The notes under the pieces: generated by a model
Databases searched by the model: none
Seen by the model: only the letters and a program-made list of their open reading frames with translations
What the model was told of the DNA's origin: nothing
Shown here: positions 38,801 to 48,040 of the stretch, in pieces
Position numbering within the stretch: the stretch's first letter is position 1
Layout of the letters: the number at the start of each line of letters is the position of its first letter
DNA from: Branchiostoma floridae
Lineage: Eukaryota; Chordata; Leptocardii; Amphioxiformes; Branchiostomatidae
Assembly: GCF_000003815.2 (NCBI RefSeq)
Contig: NC_049989.1
Span: 4,497,141 to 4,561,140 of the forward strand
Direction of reading: 5' to 3'
DNA: 64,000 bases
Translations under genes and position numbers: made by a program

Positions 38801-41800
38801 TGCTGCATACGGTGTAGTCCATGTTGGGATTGTCTAAGATATTCCTGTGCATTTGGATGCTTCGTTTATATCCGCTGATCTCAATGGTACAAGACGTGTT
38901 GGCAGTATGTTGCTTATACTGATTTTTGTCACTTAGTGATGGGTCAAAGAAATTCCCTTCAAATATGTTCATTTCGATTTGGATTTCAAAAGGGATTAGG
39001 GACTGAAAAATAGCCATAGCAAGTGATAGAGTTTCCCTTGCGCTGTTGTTAAGTACGGTATTAGATATAAAACTGAGATTTTGTGCTTGTCCGTCCAGTT
39101 TTAGAGCTGGTTGATACGGGCATCTGTTTCCAGATACTGCATTGCCTACAAAATCAAATGCCCTCTGCCTGCCCGTCACCTGCAGTGCATACCGTTCATT
39201 TCCCGTGATATTGCTGTTGTGTATTCCAACGGTGGGATGTTGATCCGACTGGCCTGCTCCAGTGTTAACACGTATTCCTCCTCTTTTATTTCCGTCAATG
39301 TGACTGTCGTATATTCCCACCTGTGTGTCATGGGACAGGTCCAGATCTATACCGTACCAGTTATTGTCTCTACACGTTATGTTCGAAAGGTAGTACGAGC
39401 CGTGTTGAGTGCTTACGTGTTGTATTTTGATTCCATAATCATTGCGGACATAACTACTAAGCAATCCATTTTTCGTCACAGTCACGTCTGTTAGTGTAGT
39501 TAACCCATGAACATTTTGCAGAAGCAAACCCCCATAGCTGTTGGAATGGACCAGTATATTGCTCATGTTTACGGTACCATCAATGCTGGAGACTGTTATC
39601 CCGTAATAATTATAAGCAACATGTACATCGGACAGGGTGATGTCGCCGCTTGATGAAGTGATGAAGATGCCATAACGATGGTTTTCAAAGCCCGCTGAGA
39701 TTAGGCTGTTTTCTATATGAATGTTTGACTCCGACTGTTTTATCTGTATCCCATAGTAAAAGTTCCTTACACTGCAGTCTGATATACGAAGTGTTGTCGT
39801 ACTGACGGGGTTAGTGGAGTTACTGCTCGGTCCAATTACATCCAACCTTGCCACAAAGAACACATTTTGTGAACTAGAAGCTTTTAAAGATAACGTCATA
39901 ACGGGGTTAGTCGATGTGAATACTTGAGGGAGTCCTGAAGAGCTGACTTGGTTGTAGTAATCCACTGATCCAACTTTGAAGGCTTCATCTGGTTCATATG
40001 AATCGTAAACAGTGAGGCTATTTCTTGATGACGGGCTGCTGAAACTACTCCTTGTTACAGTAAGACGAACGAAATACCCTTCTGTGGCCCTTACAGTTCT
40101 AAGACATTGAAGCCTCGCTTTCTTCTTGATGCCATTTACGATCCACCATGACTGACCTTCCACAAGTAGAAGAGAAGTCGGTAACGAGCACATTCTTATC
40201 AGAGGGACAAATCGACTGCCGGCATATGCTTCAAGTTCCCACCACGATAGCGAGTTCAAACTTTTAACATCGATTCCAACACCATCCCTGGTACCAGAAT
40301 TGACCAACGTTAATCCCTGCAGTAGGGTATCAGGTTGGGAACGTTGCAAAGCTAAGTACTCTACTCCAGACCGACCCCCAGCTAGGTGCTCCATTAAGAC
40401 GTTTGTTACAACGTTCGGTGATTGAGACCCTTGCATAGAAAGACCAGGCGCCTTGTGTCGATGCAGGTGTCCGACATGAAAAATGTTGACGTCATGTAAC
40501 TCAAAAGTTTGGTCCGACAAAGAGACAATGCCTCCCCAGCCGGGAGTGGGGTCACAAGTTAACTTCAGGTGCCTGTACATATACGTATCACTTCCGCATC
40601 TATTTTCATGATGTAAGCTGCATTCTCCGATGTTGTCTTCGAATCCATCACACCTGATAGTGATCCAATTTCGATTGGAGGGCTCGTAGCCAGACGTTGC
40701 AGACTTGTACGAACCAAGCCCCAACTGCCGGCAGGCGATCGTTGCGAACTCGAGGTATGAATTCAATGGCCAGTCCCAGCACACAGGAATCCATTGTCCG
40801 GAGTACTGCACTTCTAGCCACCCCTGCCCGGGGCTGGAGCCTCCCGTTAACCGAATTGGAATCGTTCGGTTCGACACGCTTTTACGGGTGACATCAAATG
40901 TTATAGGACTTGATGGTAGTCCGTCTAACTGCAGTTTCCCCAGATTGAGGATGCCAACACGTTCCTGTACACGGAACTCAACTCCTGCTTGGACACTGAG
41001 AACAGAGCCCGGTAAGATCGTGAGGTCCCGTGTCAGGGTGACGGGGCTATCGGAGGTGGTTATGTGCAATGTCCCATTCAGACGGCCGCCTAAAGACGAG
41101 GCTGTCATGGTTTCTGTGTGTACAGTGCTTATAGAACTGCCTGAGGGCGAGTCTAGATACGAGGAAAACTTGACCAAGCCTCCGCTGTACCAATCATTGT
41201 TGTCAAATATCTTCCCTTTTATTGAATTGGTATCTGTTGTTCCCCACCAATTGTTTTCTGCTGCAATCTGATTCATAGCCAATGGAAGAGAACCATCACT
41301 GCTGCAAAGCTCTAAACCATTTGGACTATTGAGAAACGAATTTCGGGTGATGGTATGTTCTTCTCCTGATACTACAACTTCGATTGTGCAGTACTCATTC
41401 AGCGGATCCGAGATGTGGGCCAGTGACTGTGGTTCATACTCATTGTTTTCAAACACGTTACCTTCGACAACAAGAGGGAGAACGTCGGCAGACACATCGG
41501 TCGTGTTGAATAGCACCACCCGTCGACAGACATTGCTGCCAAACCTATTCCCTGTAATATTCGCAGTCTTGTCATACCCATGTACATGGATGACCGACTT
41601 ACTGCCGCACTGACTTGAGTTAAACTCACTGTCCTGGATTGTAACCTCCGCTTTAGTCCCGCCAACTTCGATGATCGTCGCTGAGTTGTCTTCAAAAACT
41701 CCGCCTGTGAGTTGGACGACCGGGAAACGATCCTCGTAAGAGTTGCCAACGGTTATCATGACTGAGCCGTTCTCATTGGAGGCGAAGTCTGATTGGTCTA

Positions 41801-44800
41801 TGGTGATTTGATCTAAAATCGATGAAGATATGATATTCTGGTATTCCTCGTATTCTATTTCCAGATCAAATCCAGTACCAACATTACCTTTCGCCACACC
41901 ATTACGCAAGATTGTGTGACTTTTATTGTCCGACACGCCAAGATATCGGGCATGGAAACCGTCTAGACCGTTATGATCAAAGTGACAACTTTCGGTCACA
42001 AGATTGACAAGGGTTGTGGTGAAGACACTGAGTCCGTAATGCGAGTTTGTGCTGAAGTTGGACTCACGTATGTCCACGGTCATAGGGACTTCAGACAGCA
42101 TCAGGCCGGCACCACTGTTTTGTTCAAACGTGCTGACAGTGATCTGGAGGGTTGATCTTGTTGGTCCTCCGGTAACCTGCATTCCTACTGGGGAGTTCTT
42201 ACTGAAGGTGCTGGAGACAATGGTCACGTTTGCTGAAGGATTCTTCACTATCAACCCGGCTCCCTGATTCTCTGAGATGACACAATTTGCCATTTTAAAA
42301 CTAGTAGTAGAGTCATCAACTCTGACAGCTGCGTCTCCAGAGTACTTGATATTGACGTTGTGTAGCAGAGGGGGGACCGACGTGCTGATAATAGCGACTC
42401 TCTCTGCGTTTGGGTTTTCTCCTCCAGCATGGAATATGTCTACATTGTCTAGTATGGACGTCATAGCTTCATTGGTTGTGCGAATGTCTATTGCTTTCCA
42501 ATAGACGTTCCCTTTGTGATTCAATCCCTCACATACCACACCGAGATCTCTTCGGTATCGGCCCTGGCCTTTTATGATAAAGAAACATGTAACGTTAATT
42601 AGTTAGAAACGGAGTGAAACCAGCATGAGGTGTGAAATAGCTAATAATATTTTACCCCCCCCCCCCCCCCGATAAACTGTGGGAACAGCATATACATTAT
42701 GATATTGTGGGAATGTTAGTTGCTGTATATACATCTTGATGTTTGACTAGCACATAACAATGCAAGAAAAATTGTTCATGAACATAATCATATTACCGAT
42801 ATCCCAGTCGGACTTAAAACGTAATTCAGCAGTTACCATTTCATAACGTGTCCACATGATTTAGTCCATTTTTACTGAATCTTTTTGTCTTCTTGTTCCT
42901 TCAACTGAAAAGTGCAGCCTCAGAAGTTTGAATTCAGAAATTCAATCTCCTAGAGGCTAAACCAGATAGAATCTGACTAATACACACCACCTTGCGCTAA
43001 ACCACAAATACATTGTTGATGCCTCAGTATATGATGAGCAATTTGCAAAGCAAAACTCACGACATTGAGGTGGTGAGTCAAGGTCATCGTGGTTGCACTC
43101 GTAGATGTTGGTCTCATTGCCGAGACACTCCAGGTCACACACAGCCATGCGTCCTGTGCCAAACTGGTACTTGTTCTCCACTCGCCCGGTTGCGAACCCC
43201 AGTTGTCGACAAACCACCTTGAAATATTTCAAAATCTATTGGTTTATGGACGTGAAGGAACAAGTGTAGTGTGAATGATTAAAATTGATACTTCCGAAGA
43301 GATTGATTAAAACTGATTAAAACGTATAAAAAAGAGATTTGAAAATATAAAGGAATATCCTCTTATGATACTTGGAACAACATAGATAACATGTCATTAA
43401 CTATATGCCAAACCTTCATCAAAATTGTCTTACAGTAAAGGAAATGACACAAATCTCCTATTACACTGAGCAGAGGTACTGATGTACGTTGGAGTTCGTT
43501 CACTGTTGATTGTGCTCCAATGTAAAATGATTAGAACTGCATCGGGAATAAATGTGTAGTGTTGAAAGGGTGTTCACTTTTGATACTTACTTATTGATAC
43601 TTCGTGCAAGGAAAAGGTAACAGATCATCAAACATACGTTTAACCTTGAAACTGACAATTTGCGTCTTGTTACTGGCATGGTGATGGCATGATGAGGCAC
43701 CTCGGAGACACTGTGGAGGCACTAGCTGTGGAGGCATCTTACCACTTACTTTATTTTTTAAATTTCAAAAACAGTGCCTTTGTTGGAGGCACATTGGATT
43801 TCGTTGGAGGCACGTTTGTGTTGTCTAGATCAATAGTGCCTCAAATAAACGGGGACGTGCGATCGCGAGGATGCGTAGAAATGGTTTTGACTTTCCCCCA
43901 CCTGAACATGCCTGTTTTACCCTTTCTCCTCTTGACAAATAATATTATTAACATAGTGATATTATATAAATGATATTATCTGAATAATATTATAGATAAT
44001 TCCTCTCATCCGATCATCGTCTGTGCTTTTGGAATGACTAGTGGTTATATGCACCACCCACACGGTGGCGATGTATACATCTTCAATTGATTAGTTACAC
44101 ACCTCAAGTTTGCTTTTAACACGGTTACGTACAATTTAGCACTGCTGTAAATTGTTTGCTGAGATTAAGTGCGTACATGTATGTACCACTTTGGGATAAA
44201 GAACTATATGTTCATTTAATCTCATTACAGGGCGAGACGAAGGTAAATTGAAACTAGAGTTCGGGGACCTCATACCTCCATGAAATATTTATGTTTTTTG
44301 TGTGGATGGTATTTATGTTTATAGTCATCAACACAACCAAAAGGACATGAAATATCCGTCAACCAATACCTACATGTAGGATACGGGGACAAGCTGATGC
44401 CCGATATATAATAATGCAAGTACTTACCAACACAACATCAGCATAAGCCACGCGGAGCACAAAATCTAACAGCGCAAACGAAGTATAACACACCAGGTCC
44501 CAAAAGGCACAAGTGGCTAAATACAAAGTTATTTATAATATTCAAATTGTCCAGCATCGGGAAACAGTTGCCCAGCATCGGGAAACAGCTGCTAATGTGC
44601 CAACTGTTACAAATATTTCAAACAGTCCTAAGCAGACATAAATAAAACTACTGGGGGTTCCCCAAACAGCTGTCACCTCACTATCTGCTTGCAGCTAAGC
44701 CCATTAACAAACACATAAAGCACGATGCCTGTACCAATATATCTCAAATATAGGGGTGATTTCTGATATTATTACATCGATTATAACGACAGATACGGCT

Positions 44801-47800
44801 CCCAATATCTCATCGATTCAAGCTTTCATCACACCCCACCAACACAACAAGTATGAAACCAATCCATCCAGCCGTTCTTGAGTAATCATCTACACAGACA
44901 GGGACACATAACAGAAAATATAACCTCCATTCCATAACATTTCATGGAGGTAATAAATCGTTTACTCACAGTTGCTTCTGAGCTCCTCCATGACCCCCTT
45001 GACAGGCAGAGAGAACCCCACATCCCGTCACGTTTGACCTGAACACGTCCTTCAAACACGGTAGGACCCAGCAGCCGGATGTCGTGGTCACGTGTCACGT
45101 TGTTAGCTTGGTCGTCGGGAGGGTTCCACTTCCGGTCGAAGATGATTCTTTGTTCAGGAGTGCCCACCTGTACATTCAAAGAGACGTTATTGACTGATAT
45201 AATGATACTGACGAAGAGATCTAAATACTGAACATGCGCACCGAAGAAATCTAAAAATATTGAATTTTTTTCCAATAAACATTTTCGTTTCGACTCAGAA
45301 GGAATCATCAATCTCGTACGAAGATGTTGTCAACCTTTGAATGCTCATCTACCATATAAAACCACTAAATGGAAAACTAGAGTTCCACGACCGCATACCT
45401 TCGCCAAATGATCCTAGTCTTTACAACCGCTGTATCAATTGTGTTTGTCAGTAATTATGTAAATAAGGTTCTCATTTACATAAATTATATCAGTTGGTCA
45501 TCTCCTGTACCAGACAACAGACGTACACAATCTATAAAGAAATAAGGCATTTATCACATTTTCTGACAATTTATGCAAATATGGATCTCATTTGCATGAT
45601 TAATGTTCAACGATGTTCACCTGTGCATAACTTTTTAATGCTACAAGTAAGAAGTTCCCGTCATTTACCACAATGAAATATAGCGTGTTCTCACTAATTA
45701 TGCAAATTAGGTCTTCATTTTGCATAATATATATATACCAATATTCTTCTCCTTCTCAGATACAAATGTCACATGTTGCAATGGTCCTATTATGGAACTG
45801 AGCGTGTTTACACGATTTCCTAATCAATTATAGAATTAGATACCAATTTGCATAATCAATATGTCATTATATAAAGCATCACTTACGCTATCTACATACC
45901 AAAAATCATAATCCGTTAACCCCATCTTGAGTTGTTCAATTTCAAAGTATGACACTAAACCTGCCCTGCAGTTCCAAAACAAGCCGCTAAGGGGCCCAAA
46001 CCTATACCACTTACTCTCGGCATCAAAAACTGTCTACCACTCAAAAATCATAGCCGCAGCATGTTCAAAACTGGAGATATCAAACCAGGAAATTTAGCTG
46101 TAGTACCGTAACAGGCTGTTAGGGGGCCCAAAATCTAGTTGTTTCCAGATCTCATCAAGACCTACCCATCTACCAAATATCAATACAATCCATTCAGGCG
46201 TTCTTGAGTTATGCTGGTCTCCTACATACATACTGTACATACATACATACATACATACATACAAACATACATACAAACGCTACCCAAAACATAACCTTCT
46301 CGGCGAAGGTAATTAAAGTCCAAAGTCCAACATCCGCTCGTTCGGACGCCTAGATATCCTATATCTCTACATACCCGTGGACTGAAGTCATCAATGCTGA
46401 CACCCAGAGCAAAGTAGACAACTTTTAACCGTTAACCTCATCCAACAAGCCCAAAGAAATAACCGATTTCCAGATAGAACAATCATCATGCATAAAACTG
46501 ATAAACCCTAGATAACCCCTCAAATTAAAGCCATCTGCCTAAAATGTATATCATTATGAACATCTTTGCTTAAGCTACCTGCATGCTTAAAATGATGGCA
46601 ATCCACCATTCCTCTCTGCAGTAATCGTCTTTGGCCATGGAATGTCCTGACAAAAATGTCCCTACAGTTCCCAAAATTAATGTTACGAGGCTGGAAAGAA
46701 ACTTGACCCAATTTGTCACGATGCTAAAAGCCAACAACCCAAATATCAAGACCATGTCATGTTCGGGACAAAAGATACATTTAAAAAAAACTTGTATGAT
46801 CGATAAGTCTCATTAATCATGCACACACAATCGCTAGTGAAACTAGAGTTTGGAGACCTCATATCTCCATGAAATAGTCTGATTATGTAAATAATTTTCA
46901 CATTTACATAATCTATGCTTGGTTATGTACACATTTAGATAACTTACACTGGTCAAACTGTTGATTGTGCAATCATTTACCATTTAGAAGAATTATAGCA
47001 CTTTTACATTAATTATGCAAATTATGGACTTGGGATTTGCATAATTGATATCTGTTAACAAACTACATATGTGACAGGTATTTGAGTCCTACAATCGCAA
47101 ACACTACAATTATAAATTTCCCTCATTGATTAGGCAAATTAAGTGCCAGTTTGCATAATTTGCACTCGATCTCTAAGCTACATACATACCAAATATCATC
47201 TAAATTTGTCGTTCCCTTATCCAGGTACCCTCCTAAGAAGATTTTGAGGAAAACACCCCTGCAGTTCCAGAGCAACCTGCTAGGGGACTCAAACATACAC
47301 CACCTATTCCTGACGTCACAAGCTGTCTGCCACCAAAAAATCATGACCATAGCACATCCTGGTCAAAAGATACAAAAAAACGGAATTCTGCTGCAGTACC
47401 AAGGTCACAGTGACGATATTATACTATCATGAACCAGCACATAATGATAGCCTGATTGTAAATATTATATACCATGTGTAAAATAGATTAGTCTGTTAGA
47501 TTTTAGATACTAGTAACTCATGTAGTGTTCTGTTCTGTATGTATTGTATGTTCAAGTTGCCAAACACTGTATCCTCTACAGTTGTCGTGCAATAAAGTTC
47601 TTCTTCATACCAGGGGCCCAAAATTGACATTGACCTTCGTGTTTCCAGTACCTACCCACATAACAAACACACAGACAGACATACCCAAAATTATATCTCC
47701 ATTTTTCATGGAGATAAATATAACCTCCATGAAATTTCATGGAGGTAAGATCATAATTTCCTATATGACGAAGTAAGAATTATGCCACACTCACAGCTAT

Positions 47801-48040
47801 CAGCCGTCCCCACACAGTCATGCCGACCCCCTCCGGGAACAGCAGCCGAACCCCCGCCTCCACCGTCAGGGTTGCCGACTCGCCGACGATGATGTCATTT
47901 GTGACGTTGTACGGACTTCCCGACAGACGGATAGTGTGGTTGTGATAGAAGGATCCACCTATGTCATCGGGAACTGCACCGGACAACAATCCAAGGAACA
48001 GCAGAGAAAACAGAAAACCGCGCCGCCATAGAGGCTCCAT
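18440..48040 (-). CDS. Giant mosaic transmembrane protein: bark beetle/anakonda-like ectodomain joined to VWD-EGF-cadherin-mucin-SEA-TM
   Basis: I reconstruct 42 coding exons in continuous phase from the ATG at 48040 to the TGA at 18440-18442: 14,259 nt, 4,752 residues. Exons are listed in the block entries. Order: signal peptide; three SRCR/beta-helix units (to about 2237); C-type lectin domain (2238-2355); EGF; PSI-like; unassigned beta-repeats; Cys-rich modules; VWD (from about 3385); EGF repeats; three cadherin domains; Ser/Thr mucin repeat; SEA; TM (about 4675-4697); 52-residue tail with NPVY. The N-terminal half matches the layout of Drosophila Bark/Anakonda, a tricellular-junction protein of about 3,100 residues in which, as I recall, the TM follows the lectin domain. 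Here about 2,400 more residues intervene. Function is inferred as cell-surface adhesion or barrier. The 100-N gap lies in an intron. An in-frame ATG at 48082 is an alternative start, but the one at 48040 gives the better signal peptide. Confidence 0.8.
18885..18940 (+). promoter_or_regulatory. Promoter-like cluster inside the last intron of the giant gene
   Basis: CCAAT at 18890-18894, a full CRE palindrome TGACGTCA at 18912-18919 and TATATA at 18932-18937 lie in the right order and spacing on the plus strand, within intron 18599-19265. No ORF with recognisable content follows. It may be chance or a remnant. Confidence 0.3.
20989..25051 (-). CDS. Giant gene exons 30-36: EGF repeats, three cadherin domains, mucin repeat
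   Basis: Exons 24937-25051, 24597-24782, 24148-24237, 23742-23894, 23295-23547, 22974-23143 and 20989-22791. Exons 31-36 hold about ten tenascin-type EGF modules (CxCxxGWxGxxC). Exon 36 (1,803 nt) then carries cadherin repeats with Ca-site motifs ([33 protein letters not shown]) and a Ser/Thr/Glu mucin array of repeats of roughly 35-45 residues built on [12 protein letters not shown] and SSTISSTTQ. Exon 30 needs a GC donor (AAAG/GCATAA, edge 24937) to keep phase; all other junctions are GT-AG. Confidence 0.8.
25276..26907 (-). CDS. Giant gene exons 25-29: EGF and von Willebrand factor type D domain
   Basis: Exons 26764-26907, 26435-26627, 26058-26200, 25618-25812 and 25276-25433. Exon 25 ends with [11 protein letters not shown], the signature start of a VWD domain (GDPH at about residue 3385). 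Exon 26 continues with [14 protein letters not shown]. Exon 28 has [15 protein letters not shown], and exons 28-29 close with FAETWR as in MUC4-type VWD domains. No CxxC multimerisation motif of VWF is seen. Confidence 0.85.
27031..28122 (-). CDS. Giant gene exons 21-24: cysteine-rich modules
   Basis: Exons 27984-28122, 27664-27810, 27429-27556 and 27031-27179. They show repeated CxC pairs ([62 protein letters not shown]), with roughly one module per exon. The pattern looks like a small disulfide-rich tandem repeat. I do not recognise the family. It separates the beta-domains from the VWD domain. Confidence 0.7.
28311..28389. repeat. Perfect 79-bp palindrome
   Basis: Arms 28311-28349 and 28351-28389 are exact reverse complements (39 bp each) around a single A at 28350. 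The palindrome lies in the intron between exons 20 and 21 of the giant gene. An unmutated palindrome of this size is recent, maintained, or an assembly artefact. Confidence 0.9.
28506..33728 (-). CDS. Giant gene exons 11-20: unassigned beta-rich repeats with a penta-arginine site
   Basis: Exons 33446-33728, 32912-33109, 32407-32623, 32075-32249, 31382-31552, 29933-30114, 29606-29738, 29245-29361, 28888-29092 and 28506-28746. Three repeats share a pattern of hydrophobic-GD/GQ-V-(V/L)-S, then G-(V/I/L)-L-x-x-V, then a strand: [32 protein letters not shown] and [17 protein letters not shown] cannot name the family. Exon 15 has TRRRRRED (Arg at about residues 2840-2844), a furin-type site. Exons 16-20 look like a second beta-domain ([33 protein letters not shown]). 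Donors in this block are GTGAGG, GTGTGT, GTATGA and GTTAGA, some of them weak. Confidence 0.65.
30115..31381. other. Long AT-rich intron of the giant gene, no gene seen
   Basis: The intron between exons 15 and 16 contains degenerate repeats of short words such as aaatatttagaa, aaatggtaaa and tttgaaa, plus a stretch at about 31180-31320 that looks like diverged interspersed repeat. No ORF, RNA gene or clear element end is visible. Confidence 0.5.
31915..32044. mobile_element. Foldback (inverted-repeat) element
   Basis: ctaatctccaagcagatc at the left returns as gatctgcttggagattag at the right. Arms of about 62 bp (31915-31976 and 31981-32044) enclose only a few bases and match almost throughout, including the ttagccggcagaggagttat segment. 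It sits in the intron below exon 14. A poly-C run at about 31799-31809 lies just upstream. Confidence 0.75.
33729..34221. other. Intron between exons 10 and 11 of the giant gene, nothing recognised
   Basis: AT-rich sequence with only short chance ORFs. No repeat ends and no RNA gene are seen. Confidence 0.4.
34222..35982 (-). CDS. Giant gene exons 5-10: C-type lectin domain, EGF pair, PSI-like modules
   Basis: Exons 35882-35982, 35539-35673, 35224-35341, 34929-35107, 34506-34709 and 34222-34323. Exons 5-7 form a lectin-like fold: [21 protein letters not shown] and a closing [12 protein letters not shown]. There is no EPN or QPD plus WND calcium triad, so sugar binding by the classical site is unlikely. 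Exon 8 carries two EGF modules ([19 protein letters not shown], then CRCRNGW). Exons 9-10 have PSI-like Cys patterns ([23 protein letters not shown]). Confidence 0.75.
36159..36397. mobile_element. Inverted-repeat element interrupted by the assembly gap
   Basis: On the left, caaatcaagaatttagctcg is followed by gccgag and ttgtcag. On the right, ctgacactcggccgagctaa is followed by atcttgatttg. These are inverted copies of about 45 bp facing each other across the N run. The true internal sequence is unknown. Confidence 0.65.
36236..36335. other. Assembly gap, 100 N
   Basis: Exactly 100 unknown bases, probably a placeholder length. It lies in the intron between exons 4 and 5 of the giant gene, so the coding model is not interrupted. 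Confidence 0.98.
36458..48040 (-). CDS. Giant gene exons 1-4: signal peptide and three SRCR/beta-helix units
   Basis: Exons 47795-48040, 44970-45167, 43061-43217 and 36458-42568. Exon 1 begins MEPLWRRG plus a Leu-rich core (cleavage around GAVPDD). Each unit has a TLTVEAGV-like beta strand set, an SRCR domain (unit 1 around VVCRQLGF; unit 2 around IACRQLGL; unit 3 around VVCRELGY) and a long run of right-handed beta-helix repeats (NxWxG, NxF, VxDSxF patterns). Each unit closes with NNWWG, HNWWG or QNWWG. Exon 4 alone is 6,111 nt (about 2,036 codons) and holds nearly all three helices, whereas the first SRCR is split over exons 2-4. Parallel beta-helices of this type often bind glycans. The three-fold layout is the strongest link to Bark/Anakonda. 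Confidence 0.85.
42655..42670. repeat. Poly-C tract
   Basis: A run of sixteen C in the intron just upstream of exon 4 of the giant gene (G-rich on the sense strand). Confidence 0.95.
43218..44249. other. Intron 2 of the giant gene, left part
   Basis: No gene. The word ggaggca(c) recurs six or so times between about 43695 and 43815, in a stretch that also has aggcacctcgg; it may be part of a decayed repeat. AT-rich inverted words (aatattatt) lie at 43930-43995. Confidence 0.4.
44250..44955 (+). mobile_element. Repeat family copy 1 (hairpin-ended, non-coding)
   Basis: Begins gaaactagagttcggggacc and ends with an imperfect hairpin, ACCTCCAT (44923-44930) against ATGGAGGT (44944-44951). The 5' end carries ACCTCCATGAAAT (44274-44286), complementary to the 3' end. 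Its right end stops about 15 bp short of exon 2 of the giant gene, next to that exon's splice donor. No ORF. Confidence 0.65.
45372..46315 (+). mobile_element. Repeat family copy 2 (hairpin-ended, octamer-rich)
   Basis: Begins gaaaactagagttccacgac. The 5' end has ACCTTCGCC (45397-45405) and the 3' end has ACCTTC/GGCGAAGGT (46294-46310). The interior carries hairpins of the type attatgcaaat...atttgcataat, with exact POU octamers at 45573, 45590, 45710 and 45846. A 3' tail with ccattcaggcgttcttgagt is followed by a CATA microsatellite (46235-46278). Confidence 0.7.
46839..47748 (+). mobile_element. Repeat family copy 3 (two 3' hairpins)
   Basis: Begins gaaactagagtttggagacc. The 5' end has ATCTCCATGAAAT (46863-46875). 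The first 3' hairpin is ATCTCCAT/CATGGAGAT (47695-47715), matching this 5' end. A second hairpin, ACCTCCAT/ATGGAGGT (47723-47746), follows and may be the end of another copy. Octamers lie at 47015-47022 and 47035-47042. Confidence 0.65.

Noticed and set aside
36742-42504. Many short plus-strand ORFs within exon 4
   Set aside because: All lie opposite a 2,036-codon open frame with clear SRCR and beta-helix repeats.
44250-47748. CRISPR-like or satellite array
   Set aside because: The recurrent octamer hairpins are irregularly spaced, diverged and contained within interspersed repeat copies of a eukaryotic intron.
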